This document shows, in pieces, positions 9,706 to 21,600 of a DNA stretch of 64,000 bases. Made by a program: the position numbers and the translations under genes. How positions within the stretch are numbered: the first letter of the stretch is position 1; each line of letters opens with the position of its first letter. The stretch covers positions 835,783 to 899,782 of the forward strand of contig LSRX01000180.1 of NCBI GenBank assembly GCA_001939145.1, in the 5' to 3' direction. The notes below the pieces were generated by a model, which was given only the letters and a program-made list of their open reading frames with translations, had not been told where the DNA came from and did no database searches. This stretch comes from Symbiodinium microadriaticum (taxonomy: Eukaryota; Sar; Dinophyceae; Suessiales; Symbiodiniaceae).

Positions 9706-10709
9706 GCTAGCCGACGTAGCGCCTCGGCCTCAGGCATGCCGGAGTTTCGAACCCTCATCTGCCAGAACCAAAGCTGACTACCACGGAGTAGAGAGCTCAA
9801 AAAAAGGAAGGCACGAGGGCTTAGGGTCTAAGGTCTTAGGTTTAGCTCAGTTTAGTTTAGGGCATGATTAAGCATGGACATGTAAATGAACCACTGTCAA
9901 CATGCATCTGTTGCAGAAAACGTCATGCAAGAGTCTCAGATAGGGGCCTTGTCGTCCAGGTCTGCCAGCGCGTGCCTGAAGAAACAATTGCATTCCGCGC
10001 CTGACTTTACATGTAAGCTGTGCTTTGAACATCCCGAAACAGCCTTTGGCAGCAGGCTTCTGTCGCCCGGAACCGAAAACCCCAGACCCAACTCTTGCCA
10101 CAGCCTGTTTTGGCCTAAACATCCCCAAGTTTCAAGTCCGAATCCTGCGGCCCGAAGCCATAAACCATAAAACCCAAGACCAACACAAGGGGTCTGAATC
10201 ATTACCCAGACTATTCCGTACTATTCCTCAGGGCTCCTTATTATAAACATCTGAAAGTGTACCAATAACGCACCCAAAAGCCCTATTCTGATTCTTGCGG
10301 CTCCGATATTTTGCCACACGCCCCAAACCTATCGACTCAGGCCCGCCCTGAATAATGCGCCCTCTAACCTCTTAGAGCCCAAACCCCTCCACGGCTTGTG
10401 CGAGCAAGTGACAAAGAGCCCTGCCAGTCTGATCCAGGTGCGGTGACGGCCTTACACTTGCAGTAAGGGTGTTTCTTGCCTCTGGGTTTTGGGGTTTAAC
10501 ACTTCCTTCAAGTTTTCAAGGTACGAGGTCGGCTAAACTCCCGGGTCACGGCGGTCTAGGATTCAGAACATAAACTCACCTCGAGGGAAAGGAGACTGAC
10601 TGTGTCTTGTTATAGGCAGGGTAACTAGGGTAACACGCACTATATCCTCCATTGAAACACTAATAACCCTATTTGCGAAATCACCCCAACCTCTGTTGAC
10701 TTCTGACTG
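9706..10709. other. No gene recognised; TTTAGGG-like and dispersed-repeat words
   Basis: The stretch 9815-9860 is a degenerate TTTAGG island. The segment 10033-10150 shares its 21-base core with 1431-1452 and continues with CCGAAACCC-like words. No frame shows protein-family character. Confidence 0.4.
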
Positions 10710-12458
10710 TTAGTTCAGCACAGTCGCAGAAACCTTCCCAAGAGGACTTTCATCGTGGCCCTCGAAGGCCAGAGACCACGCAACTCGCCAACACCCTGTG
10801 GCCAGGACCGGCCACAGCGTCGATGTGTCCGACTTCTCGTCGCCCAAAGCATGGCCAGGCCTCCGAAACTCCGCGAACATCGAGAGCGCCTCCTCCCATG
10901 TCGAGCTCGAGCACTGCGAGCACTGGGCTGCCTGCTCGTGCACCGTAACCTCCCAGCCCCGGGTCCGGGCCTCCCGAAGCATCTCGCAGGCACTCTCCCG
11001 GCTCGCAGGAGAATGGCTTAAAGCCTCGAGCGCCGGTAGGAGCTCAGCTCTTCGGAGCTTGGATCCCTGCCGAAGCACATGCAGCGACTCTCTCCAGTAG
11101 GCTGCCTTGACCATGGACCGAAGAAACTTCGGCTTGGTGTCGAAGCTCTTTTTTAAGAATGGCAGCAGGGCCGCCCCTTCCTGCCACTTCAGCCTGGCTG
11201 CGCAGGCCATGACGACGCTGGCGTGCGAGATCGCGCATGCACGGAGGCGCTGACCGGGAAGCTTCGCGAGCATCCGAAGTGCCGGCTCCAGAGCCGCAGC
11301 CCTCTGACATGCGGCGAAGACAGCTGACAGAGACACCCGATCGGCTTGCAGCCGAGACTGGCAGAGATGGTCCAGCTGCTGGACTGCCAAGGCCCAATTG
11401 CCACTTTGCTTTACACCACGGCTTGCCGCTGCTATGGCACAGTTATGCAAAGATAAGCTAGGCGGGAGCCTCTCCCGAGCCAGCCAGTTGCAGAGTTGCA
11501 GCGACCAAGACCAGGCTCCGGCCCCTGCTGCTGCACGATTACACGCGGCCGCTGCAGCTGACAAAGGCCCAGACTCTGGGAAAAGCCTCCAGCATCGCAT
11601 GAGCTGCACCACTTTGAGTGCTTCTCGCCACTGGAAGGTGCGGCTGCACGCAGTAATGGCAATCGCGAAGCTGATCTGGTCAGGCACCAGAGCCCCGTGC
11701 TCCGACCTCGAAAGCATGTCCCCCAGCAGCTCGAGAACCCGAGGCCAGCCGTCAGCTCGACACCGAAAGACAGCGGAGCCGACGGCATTGCTCACATTAA
11801 CGAGCGGCAGCCCGTCCTGCCGGGCGCGGGAGAGGACACAAAGGGCACCGTCCCATCGTCCAGTGGTGCGGCATGCATCCGCGGCCGCCACGTAAGGCCC
11901 CGAGTCGACTTCCAGCAAAGTGCGCTGAAACTCGAAGAGCAAAGCAAAGGCCGTCTGCCAAAGCTGCATGCGCCCAAACCTCCGGACAAGCAATGCCAGA
12001 ATGTGGCTTGTGATGCGGCGGTTGAGCCGCAAGTGGAGAGTCAAGTCCACGAGCTCCTGCTTTTCAATGTACTTCGCCTCGAGAAACTCTGAGATTTGCT
12101 CCAACGATGGGGGTTTGGCATGAAATCGCCAGGTCGGATGCCAGTCCCGAGTTCTGCGCCTCCTTCGGAATCGCCAGCTCCTCCGTAACTTCCATTGCTG
12201 GGACTCGCTGTCCTCTTTCGGCCACAGGATCCAGGTCTGATCCCTCAGAGAGCTTCGTAGCTCACGAAGCCCATCCTGGCAGAGCATAGGCACAGCAGCT
12301 TGAAGTAGCACTGCTCTTTGTAGTATTTGTGTAAGAGGCCCGCAGGTGTGGGGTCTCTCGATCGAGCTCGGAAAGGCCGTGCCAGATATGCAAGGCTTGG
12401 AAGCCCTGTGGGTTCTGAGATTAATGTGGCGTTGCTGGGACATTGCCGCAACAACCAT
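10710..12458 (-). CDS. Pentatricopeptide-repeat-like (PPR) protein, intronless
   Basis: A 582-residue frame starts at the ATG 12456-12458 and runs without an intron. From about residue 150 it shows tandem helix-turn-helix units of roughly 35 residues. Typical pieces are AAADACRTTGRWDGALCVL, DQISFAIAITACSRTFQWR, LSAAAAACNRAA, SLHNCAIAAASRG, VSLSAVFAACQRAAALEPAL and SHASVVMACAARLKWQ. This pattern of A-C near the first helix and W-x-x-AL/EAL before the second is characteristic of dinoflagellate PPR proteins. PPR proteins bind single-stranded RNA and usually act in organelle RNA editing, cleavage or stability. The N-terminus holds a basic run (residues about 93-106) that could belong to a targeting or RNA-binding segment. 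It shares its strand with all other clear host genes. The target RNA cannot be told from sequence. Confidence 0.75.
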   Translation of the reverse strand: MVVAAMSQQRHINLRTHRASKPCISGTAFPSSIERPHTCGPLTQILQRAVLLQAAVPMLCQDGLRELRSSLRDQTWILWPKEDSESQQWKLRRSWRFRRRRRTRDWHPTWRFHAKPPSLEQISEFLEAKYIEKQELVDLTLHLRLNRRITSHILALLVRRFGRMQLWQTAFALLFEFQRTLLEVDSGPYVAAADACRTTGRWDGALCVLSRARQDGLPLVNVSNAVGSAVFRCRADGWPRVLELLGDMLSRSEHGALVPDQISFAIAITACSRTFQWREALKVVQLMRCWRLFPESGPLSAAAAACNRAAAGAGAWSWSLQLCNWLARERLPPSLSLHNCAIAAASRGVKQSGNWALAVQQLDHLCQSRLQADRVSLSAVFAACQRAAALEPALRMLAKLPGQRLRACAISHASVVMACAARLKWQEGAALLPFLKKSFDTKPKFLRSMVKAAYWRESLHVLRQGSKLRRAELLPALEALSHSPASRESACEMLREARTRGWEVTVHEQAAQCSQCSSSTWEEALSMFAEFRRPGHALGDEKSDTSTLWPVLATGCWRVAWSLAFEGHDESPLGKVSATVLN

Positions 12459-14379
12459 TAGAGAAATTATTCTCCGCTGCTACACAAGGCACCATCATTA
12501 GACAACTCTCAAGAGCCCGGAGCACAACAGAAACGACTATTCAGGCAACAGTCCAACTAGAATACTAGAACCCACCCAAAGTGTAATAAACTCCGGCAGT
12601 GAAGTCGACACTCGCCGAGACCCTAGAGTCACAAGTATCGCTGGAATAGAAACACTTACATGTCGGATGCCTCGCAGGGGGCCTTAAGTTGAGGCTTTTT
12701 GAAGCAATTGACATAAGCTCCGTTCTCATTTCTGTGTTTTTGCCTCGTTGCTACTCAGTAGAGGAGACCACGGAGCCCAGGAGTTCAAGGGCGGGCCAGA
12801 GAGACCCATCAAATTCATATTATCTTTATAATCAAAAATAATACTATTGTTATTGCTATTATTATTCATACCAGCACCATTGTTATTATTATTGCTGTTA
12901 CTATCAGCCATCCAGCCCAGCACTACACAGGGCTTCTTGACACTCACACTCGGAGAAGCCTGAGGGTTTCCGGTTTAGGTTTGGGCTTAGACCCGGGAGC
13001 TCAGGAGTTCCTCCAGATGCAGGCAAGGGTCTTTCGAGTTGCGCTGCTTCTTGTACCACTTTGTGTAAAGAAGCAGCTGATTTCTCCGTAACAACATACC
13101 ACCCATGTCTCCGATAAGACTCTGGACAAATTCACATGCAGCATCGAGGTTCGCCTCCGCGAAGACTTCTCGACAAGCCTGGAGGCACTGCTGCTCGGCG
13201 CTGGGAAGATTAAACTCATTTCCATGACAACGAGAATGAGATATCCGTGGTTACCAGTCATTCTACCGCTGCGGAGCTTTCCCTCAAGATTGACCCAGAC
13301 GCATTATCGGTGAGAGGGCGCTCCCCTCCCAAGTGAGAGATCTGCATCATCTGCAGCTGCTCCTCCTCTGCTTTTGCACTCTGCACCTCACAGGGGCAGC
13401 ATCTGCATTGAATCTGAACAGCACTGGACTGACAGCATCAGCACTGCTACATATCACTAGTATTCCACTACAACTATAAGTATTCCACTACAACTATAGT
13501 ATGATAACTCTTACACGCGGAACTTGCGGCCCTGAAAGGAGGCTAGCTGAGGTTGCAGGATCACTGCATGAATTATGGCAAAAGCAGAAGATATTTGGTG
13601 GAGTCGTGGAAGCTGCAGCAAGTTATCCAAAGCCTACAAAACCTTACAAAGAGCTGTCCACTACCTCTAGAAGCCTGAAGTATACTGCTCGCACTCCCAA
13701 AGCTCCAAAGCGTACACTCCACCCCTCTCTCAGTCACTGCCTCCAAGAATTGCCGCACGCGCTCGTGGCTGGGGCTCTGCGCATTTCTTGCTTGGAACCA
13801 TACTTTTCGGAGGTCGCTCTCCCGCCACCTGTCGATGTCTTTTGGGGTTTGCCGTTTCGGGTTTGCTTAAATCGAACAGCTCTGCACCTCAGACCCCAAA
13901 CCCCAAACTCCTAGACTCCTTGAGGTCCTTGACCCTGAACCCGAAAATCTAAACCTCGCACCAGACCTGACCCAGAAAGCCATAGAGACAGCAACAGATG
14001 AGTGGCGGCCCGGGAAATCGCCGGACTCGACGAACGTAACAACACGGCTCAGTGAGCAAACAAATCCGAATGATCAGCATCGTAGCACGAGCTGAAGAAG
14101 CTTTAGTATCATGTCATGGTGACGGTGATAGTGCCTTAACACATTGCCCAAGTGTCACTGGTAGTCGTCTCTCGGACATCCAGTACTACATCCTGCTCAA
14201 CCTTAACTCAATAACCATGACTAAGAACCGCGGTCAGAAATCATCGGAGCGATGAACATGATGACACTATGTCTTGCATAACATATAGTAGATCTTGCCT
14301 TATGTTAGAGAGCTCAATGCCTCTGTGTGTGTACACATATATAACACTTAGCCTTCTTATTATTATGATTCTTAGTCCT
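12459..14379. other. Gene-poor stretch with AT-rich triplets and a 20-bp duplication
   Basis: Positions 12815-12905 are ATT/TTA-rich triplets. At 13459-13498 a 20-base unit (AGTATTCCACTACAACTATA) is repeated twice exactly. An unrecognised plus-strand frame is at 13501-13914. Near 13845 and 13900 are GGGTTTG and CCCCAAACCCC words of telomere-like character. CACTCACACTCGGAGAAGCC at 12942 is a copy of the dispersed motif. Confidence 0.4.
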
Positions 14380-14383
14380 CTAT

Positions 14384-14412
14384 ATTTATATATATATATA
14401 TATATATACACA
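14384..14412. repeat. (TA)n microsatellite
   Basis: This is a run of about 14 TA dinucleotides, followed by CACACA and a T-run. Confidence 0.9.
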
Positions 14413-14789
14413 CATTTTTTTGGGGTATATGTCTATTTCACGCTATCTAGCTCATGAGAGCCCTCGGGCCGGTGGCCTCCAATTCAAGCGAAGCTTGACT
14501 CGCCTGGGCACGCTTGCACACAAGGGCGGACGTTAAGAAAGAGGAATCCTCTTAGCAGCTGCAGCACCACCACGATGCCCTAAGATCACAAAACTCTCGA
14601 GATGCCCCGCCTGGAGGCACTCTGGTCCGAGGCCCAAAGGATCCTTAAAGACGCGGGTTAGTTTCGTCTTCAAACTGCCGTCGAATCTTCCGCACTGGTG
14701 ACTCTGTGACTTACATTGACTGCTTTTGCGTGCTCGACGGCCAAAATTCAACAGAGCATCACGATGTGCTATGACCACTGCTGGTTAAG

Positions 14790-14858
<69 letters not shown>
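14790..14858. repeat. (CTG)n trinucleotide tract
   Basis: About 23 uninterrupted CTG/GCT triplets are followed to about 15050 by degraded CTG/CGACTG triplets. The polyalanine and polyserine frames have no gene context. Confidence 0.95.
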
Positions 14859-16596
14859 GTCGACCAACCAACAACGACAACTAGCATCAATACCACTGCA
14901 CCGACTCAACTTACTCCTGCTGCAGCCGCTGCTGCTGCTACTGCTGCGACTGCGACTGCGACAGTCTGCACCTGCCACTGCCACGCTACTGCCCCTGCAC
15001 TGCCACTGCCGCTGCTGTCGCTGTCGCTGCTACTGCGACGACGACAAACACATCGCTTGAATTGAGTCCACAGCTGAATCTAAAGGCACCGTGCCACTTG
15101 TCACAATTCCGAAACCTTAGACGTCTCACAGAGGATCCAGGTCTGCTCACGTAGCGATTGCTTCAGAGCTGGTAAGCCGTCCTCGCGAAAGCTCCACCGC
15201 TTTGTCTCTTTGCTATCTGCACGATACGGGAGTGCTGCCACGGTGATGGTGAATCCAAAACGCTCATATAACGGTCAGCAAGGGCAACAGAGGAACAAGG
15301 ACCCCTCGCAGCAACTGAATTCCACTTTGTATAAAGCTAAACCCCATACTCCCTGCGCCAGCACCTGACCCGAGATAGCAATGCTAGAATGTCCTGCAAG
15401 TGCTCATTCCGGGTATTCCGGAAGTACCAAGCACTGAAGGGTCGCAGCTGGTCGCACTTCCTTGATTCAATTCTCACGCGCTTCTTTGGAATACAACAAT
15501 CGGCGAAGCTGCAGGTCGGTAAAGAGGCTGAACTACCAGATCTCGATGCTCAAAGCGAAATCCAAGTTGCAAAAGATGGCCACCCATGGCGGCGACAAGT
15601 CTTTCCACGAAGTGACACTTCGCATCCTGAGCCAATCCATGGGAGAACGAAGAAACTGCCTCGTGTGAAATGATTCGCTTGCTCTCGCGACTCTCAGTAA
15701 TAAAGCCAAAGTCCTGGAGATCCCCTTCTAGAAACCCTGAAAGGGACCCTTAGAGTATTTCGTCAAGTACTTAAACCCTACACCCTAGAGATCCCCTCAT
15801 CGAAACGAACCCTTAGAGCAACTCCTATCGTATGCCGAAACGACCGCCCAAGGTCAGCGTCCCCAGACGCCAGAAGCTGGCGGTAGCCACTGACAGTCAA
15901 GGGCACCGTGACCGCGCCCCCTCTGGCTATATCCTGTTGGCAGGTTTAGGGCTTATCTCACAGCTTGGGCAATCCGGGCGATACATCATGGAGACATTGT
16001 CACATATGGACAACAGACTACAAGTGCTACAATCACCACTTCGCAATCTGTTCTGAAGGCATTAGGGTTTCGACTCCCGCACACGCGGAGGGCAGGCTAG
16101 GGTTCACGACATGTTTATCGCTCCGGCATTCACACTCGCACAGGGAGTATCGTTTAGGCTGTTGTCGTTCGGCGTCCCTTTAGGGGCTGAAGGTTTTGCC
16201 TCCTTCTCAGGTTGCGCAGCTGAAGGCTTACTGTTTAATGGCGGTCAACAGACTGGCATGCGAATGTAGCTCGGAACATCCACGACATGCGACGTAGCTC
16301 GGAACATCTTCCCCAAAACTGAAACCCAGAGACTCTACCATGCCTTAATATAAAAAGCCTCGTCTCAAAAACTTTAAAACTTTCCGTGACCCAAATTGAA
16401 ACCCACACCCCAAACCCTGAACCCTCGCAGAACCCTCGCAGAACCCTCGTAGAACCCTGACAAGAGGTTCAGGAAAGCTCGCCCTGCTCTCCCCTGCCTT
16501 CCCCTGGCTCAGCCACTGCGAGACTTTCGCCTCGACCTCCTCGGAGCTCCTCTTCGCGGCCCTGGCCTCGGCCCCCCAAACTGCTTCGGAGCTTCG
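14859..16596. other. No gene recognised
   Basis: CTG-related triplets fade out by about 15050. The rest is unique-looking, with CCCTAGAG/CCCTTAGAG words around 15740-15815 and a tandem ACCCTCGCAGA-type run at 16424-16455. Copies of the dispersed element start at 16062. No coding family is visible. Confidence 0.4.
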
Positions 16597-16740
16597 AGGT
16601 TTAGGGCTTTAGGGGTTTAGGGTTTTTCTTGACTCCCACCTTGCTAGGACGAAGCCCGCATTGCAGGGTTTTTTTTCCATTGCAGGGTTTAGGGTTTAGG
16701 GTTTAGGGTTTAGGATTTTTTTGATTTTGGGTTTAGGGTT
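16597..16740 (+). repeat. Interstitial TTTAGGG telomere-type repeats
   Basis: Four exact or near-exact TTTAGGG units occur in a row at 16684-16712, with further units on both sides. All are on the plus strand. TTTAGGG is the telomere motif reported for dinoflagellates and many plants. Other units continue at 16845-16865. The island is interrupted by two copies of a different repeat. Confidence 0.85.
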
Positions 16741-16795
16741 TTTTTTGCCTCCCACCGTGCTAGGACTAGCCCGCATTGCAGGGTACAATCCGAAT
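16622..16795 (+). repeat. Two copies of a ~47-bp dispersed repeat (CTAGGAC ... CCGCATTGCAGGGT)
   Basis: Copy 1 (about 16622-16670) and copy 2 (about 16741-16790) share a T-run, CTCCCACC, GCTAGGAC and CCCGCATTGCAGGGT. A third copy lies 11.6 kb away at 28433-28482. It matches copy 2 over about 47 bases with only a few changes. The copies are short and non-coding, and each ends in or near GGGTTT/GGGTAC. Confidence 0.65.
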
Positions 16796-18770
16796 ATGTC
16801 GAGGGGAATGCACTATACAGGTCAGTATGCAAGCTTGATTGGTTTAAGGTTTAGGGTTTAGGGCTTTTGGTTTCGACTCACACACTCGCACAAGGCTGGC
16901 ATGGCATACAGTGTCCGGGCTTGCTACGGGGACATGCCACACACCAACTGACAGAGAGCGTCACAACCCAAACAACTAGACAAGCTAAAATAAAGAAAAT
17001 GGGTTTAAGGCTTAGGGCCTGAGGGCTCTGGGGCTTTTGCTCTCTAGCTTAAGAGCACTGGGGAGCAGGATTTAGAGTTGAGGTCGCAAAGATTGAGGTC
17101 ATCCATGAGGGCAGTAGTAGGAAATTTTTACCCGCGCACTCAGACAAGCCATGCAAGGTAATATAAAATAGGGCCCGGAAGAATCACGTACTGTAGTAAC
17201 ATTTGCCTCACAACCCGATCCTATTCCAGCCATTGACGCCCCTGTATTAGGGGTGTCAGTGGCCGGGTAATCGACGTCACGTGGTGGATGGCTTCCCGGA
17301 CATAGTGCCGACGCAGGGAGATATAATCAACCCCCGAAGCACTAAACCCGAAACCCTAAAGCTAGCTGAAGCTAAGCCCTGTAATTTCACACTTTGAAAC
17401 CCTGGTGCCGGGGCACTGTGCCTCAACTTCTTGTCCTAAACCGCGAGGTGCCCAAACTCTAAACTTTGAACGCGCAGGGCAGCTCCTAATAGCATGACGG
17501 CAGGCTACGACTGCATGTTTATTGCTAGCTTTTGCCGCAGCGCATACGGCAACTGCTAACAGTGTTCTTCACCACGTCTGTGCGTCCTTCGCAGTCCCAA
17601 CCCCATGATCTTTCCTTCCCGAGGCTCTGACCCTCCTCAGCTCTACATGGGACTTCGCGGAGCGGAAGGATGGAGCTCCTCCTCTGCGGGAGCTTCGGTA
17701 GTCGGGGTTTCGGCGCTCACACTCGGACAATCCGGGCGAGGCATGTGGTTCGAGGTCCGCTGAGAAGTGAAACGAAAGCGAGTTCAAGACCGCTAAAACA
17801 ACACGAGCCCATACTCCATGAAACCTGGGCGATCTTCACCTCGCCGAAATCCGTGAGTGTAGAACTAGTTTATGGACTTCGACGAGGTGTAGGGGTTTGG
17901 TGTAAGGGCCTTAATAATTAGAAAAGGCTTTTGGGGTGTATTATACTATAACCATAATAACGATCCTCAAAAATAGTACAGGTAATCATTAAGGCCCCCA
18001 TGGCCGTCTTGTTGAGCACCTTTGTCCATCTGCCTATCCGGTAAAGAATGGTAAAGTAAGCAGAAGGCTCATTCGAGCCTTCGAAAATTCGGCAGGGTTT
18101 GGGGTTTACAGTAGGGTTTACAGTAGCAAACGAGAGTCCGTAAGGTAGGGGTCTTGTCACATTCCTCCGATGTTGCCATGTTTGGATCTTCTTCAAGTTG
18201 GGGAGTCTCAGTATTGGGAATACTCAAGCCTGCAAGTTCCCACTTCTTCATGGATCTGCACTTGGTGGCGCTTCTCGTCAAACCGACAGAAACGGAACTG
18301 TGCTCGGACTGACCACGGTCCCTGTTGCAATTGGGACTAGCACGAATGCCAGCATCGGGAAGCTCAACACCTAACGGACTTGAGGACTCGTGCCATGAAC
18401 ACCCAAGGCAGCAGAATGCCGCCTCACAGTCCGAGGACCCGAACTCTTGAACTATTTAAGCCACCCACCCACCCGCAAATCACGCCTACACTAGGACCCC
18501 GAAGGACTTCGTCCTCTGCTGCAGAGGCGAGCTGAGCAGTGCGTGGCAGCAGGAGGTGCCATGCTTCATTGCTTGCAAAGGCTGTCTGGGGATTCTCTGC
18601 GGGGCTTGAAGTCTGTCTTTGCCTTGAGGGCCGTTTTCCTCTGGGCTTCTCTAAACGGCGGACGTGCCCAGGCTGAAGGTGTAGAGTCTAGGGCACCTGA
18701 AACCCTAGACCCTGGACCGGTATTGGTTTCGACTCACACACTCGCTCATGGCTGGCATGGCTGACGAAGG

Positions 18771-20708
18771 TCGTTTGCGGCTTTGGTTGTTTGATCGCTT
18801 TAACTTTAGGCTTGAAGCCCGTTTTTGCTGTTTGGGATCTCCGCTGCTGCTGCTGCTTGTGCTGATGCTCTGGCCTCGCGAGGGTTCCGTTTCGACCTGA
18901 CGTGTAGCAAAACCAAGAGTGGAGCCAGATGCCCGCGGCTTCTGCCGACCACCGACATCCCAAGGATGCGATGCACATGTCGCCAGGTAGCTCAACATCC
19001 ATCTGTCGGAGCATGGACTGGAAAATGACGTGCACTACCCACCTCCGGCACGTCTCATCTAGGCTCGAGGAGCTTCTCCCAGGAAAGGTTTACACCGCTT
19101 TGCTTTTTTGTGGACACGGCTGCGGCTTGGGCTCAAAGTCGGAGCGCTCATGATCCTATGATGACGCTTTGTCATCTTTCCTTCTCCTTATCGTGACGCT
19201 TGTCCCACGATCCCCGTCTTGTATCATGAGCTTGTTTGGGGGCCCATGGCTGCGAATCCATGCATGGGCTGCGGACGTGGACCAGCAGCAGTTCGGAGCG
19301 CTGAAAGGGCAAGCACTAACAGGTTCCCAACAGGCAATGGAGCAGTGTCAAAAATTGAAGCAATCAGTCAGCTCTCACTGGTGTTCAACAACGGGAGACT
19401 CGAGACATCTCTTTTCGCAACTTCCCCATGCGTCACTGCTTTGCTACCTGAGGCATCTGGGCGAGTGCCGCAAGGCACGCATGCGTCTGCCCGAAGACCA
19501 CTCGCATGTTACTAATGGACCATTAATCATTAGGTCGTTAGGGTACGTTGCGTGAAGAGAAAGAGCGCACTCCTCGTCCCAAAACACTCGATGAATCCAT
19601 ATGAACCCTCATCAATTCGCACAACCTGGGCCGAATCGTAAAGCTGACCCGCTGTCGAGGAGCCCAGCTCCCAGCCCCAGGGCTGCTGTGGCATCTGCCA
19701 AGCCGTCGACGGCATCTGAGCAAACAACAAAACGCTTTGCAGTCTTTGGAAAGTGTCGGCAATCAGCCGCATGCTTGCAATCATGCCGGCTAAGGATTGC
19801 GAGCTCCTTTGCAACCCATAGCCGAGACAAAACAGGCTGGCACGAGGACACTAAAGGCATCAAGAAAAGAGAAAACGGATACCCTTCCTCCTCCCCTCCT
19901 GCCTTTGGGCGGATCCGGCAGCGGCTCCACATGCATGGATGTTGCGCAGCCTTGACAAGAGTTTGCGGCTTAAAGCTCAGGGTTTAGGTATGTGACGTCT
20001 TTACGGGTGAGTAAGTGCAACCTGCGCATCCCCAGACCTATTAAATCCGCGACTTGAAACCCTCTCTGAAATTGTGTGGCATCCCCACACCCCCAACCCC
20101 AAGCTTTGCGCAACAAATTCAGAAGAGGGTCCAACTCTTAGACTCAAAACGAGCATTCTCCCAAGCTCGTTTTGAACACCAGAACCCTTTTGAACCCCAA
20201 CTTTGGCACCTCGAGGGTTCACCGCATGCAGTGCCCCGCAGCAGGGGTAGCGACCGTCGTAATCGGGCTTTGAAATGTGGTAACGGCAGAACCTGACGGT
20301 TTTGGGGCTGGACATGACAGGATTATAAGTGCAGCGCTGCTGCAGGACTGAAGCTCGGGTCTACTGAGGGGATTCAAAGCTCTCGAGCATTAGTCTAAAG
20401 TCTAAAGATGAGAAGCCCAGACGAGACACCCCACGCAGACAACTCTGCCGCGGAGCTCAGCTGTAGAAACGAGGCAACCAGATGCAACGTTGCATGTGTA
20501 ACCCCACTACCAGTTCGCTGACCCACCGTCAGCGGGTGGAACATGTCTCCAAGTGATGTTTAAAACTTCCCGGATTTGGCGGCCCTCTTTTTGAAGCTGA
20601 GCTCTAAGCTGCTGACGACCCCGAGCACATGCATTCACCGAGTGCCGGGCTTTTCTTCAGCAGTGTTTGCCAAAGGAACGAAGAGCATCCCACCTCAGGT
20701 CTTCTTCA
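18771..20708. other. No gene recognised
   Basis: Minus-strand frames at 19530-19814 and 19612-19932 overlap in different registers. Either could be an exon, but neither has a family match. The rest shows no structure beyond scattered AGGGTTTAGG words (for example 19978). Confidence 0.35.
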
Positions 20709-20756
20709 CACAACAACCACCACCACCACCACAACAACAACAACAAAAATATTACC
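20709..20756. repeat. (CCA)n/(CAA)n triplet tract
   Basis: A short run of CCACCACCACCACC passes directly into CAACAACAACAA. Confidence 0.9.
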
Positions 20757-21220
20757 CACGGAACCACACGCAAAATGCTGCCAGTGCGGGTGCTCTGCAT
20801 CGCGAGCACTTGGTGTGGAGCTTGTCTTTCCTCCACGGGACCCATCGCTACCCAGGACAATCTTGATGCGGCAAGAAGGAAGGTCCCCCGAAATACTCTG
20901 CAGCACATATACAACATGTTGAAAAACGGGTTGTGAAGTGCTGAAATAGTCCCAACAAACGGGGCGAAGCCACAAATGTCGAACTCAGAAATTCCTCCAC
21001 TTTATGCGCCGTTTCAGCTCACCGGTCTCGTACTCCTCGATGTAAGTGCCGCCTGCTCAACACCAGGAACATACAGCTCCGGTTCCCATGCCCGTGATCC
21101 GGACAAAGACTGGACTGAAATCTGCCTGATCCCGTTTCGCACCCACAACTCAAGAAAGAGCATACACCTACGTTGACAATATGTACACTTAGACACGCAT
21201 GCATATACACACATATGTGC

Positions 21221-21261
21221 GTACCTACCTACCTACCTACCTACCTGCCTGCCTGCCTGCC

Positions 21262-21313
<52 letters not shown>

Positions 21314-21362
21314 TACGTGCGTGCGTACCTACGTACGTACATACGCCGGCAGGCGTATGTAT
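21221..21362. repeat. Ordered tetranucleotide mosaic CTAC-CTGC-GTGC ending in a hairpin
   Basis: About five CTAC units are followed by about four CTGC units, then more than ten GTGC/CGTG units, then GTAC units. Each block differs from the previous one by a single base. The tract ends at 21339-21362 with a perfect 10-bp inverted repeat around a GGCA loop (arms TACATACGCC and GGCGTATGTA). Confidence 0.85.
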
Positions 21363-21424
21363 GGAAAAAACCACAAGACACGCGTGTACACTGATCCTAC
21401 TCCTTCTACTTGTACTTCAACTCC

Positions 21425-21455
21425 TACTTCTTCTTCTTCTACCCTCCCTCCCGCT

Positions 21456-21501
<46 letters not shown>

Positions 21502-21532
21502 CACTACCACCACCGCCACCACGACGAGGACG

Positions 21533-21598
<66 letters not shown>

Positions 21599-21600
21599 GA
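21425..21600. repeat. (CTA)n trinucleotide microsatellite with CAC/GAC interruption
   Basis: CTA triplets occupy 21457-21500 and 21530-21598, separated by CCACCACCGCCACC and GACGAGGAC. Polytyrosine, polythreonine and polyserine frames are by-products. Confidence 0.95.

Larger units (their letters stand above)
16060..18770 (+). repeat. Cluster of a short (~40 bp) dispersed element, core GGTTTCGACTCACACACTCG
   Basis: Similar words recur in one orientation at about 16065, 16870, 17704 and 18726, with weaker copies at 16131 and 17133. The best pair (16870 and 18726) share GGTTTCGACTCACACACTCG and then both end in GGCTGGCATGGC. The left end is usually joined to a TTTAGGG or GGTTT word. Further copies are at 2064, 8559, 12942, 38115, 38333, 42530 and 42903. 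Copies are degenerate, so the family is old. It encodes nothing. I do not recognise it. Confidence 0.6.

Noticed and set aside
9720-9775. tRNA-like segment with TTTCGAACCC
   Set aside because: No 5-bp T stem, acceptor stem or anticodon arm can be formed around it on either strand.
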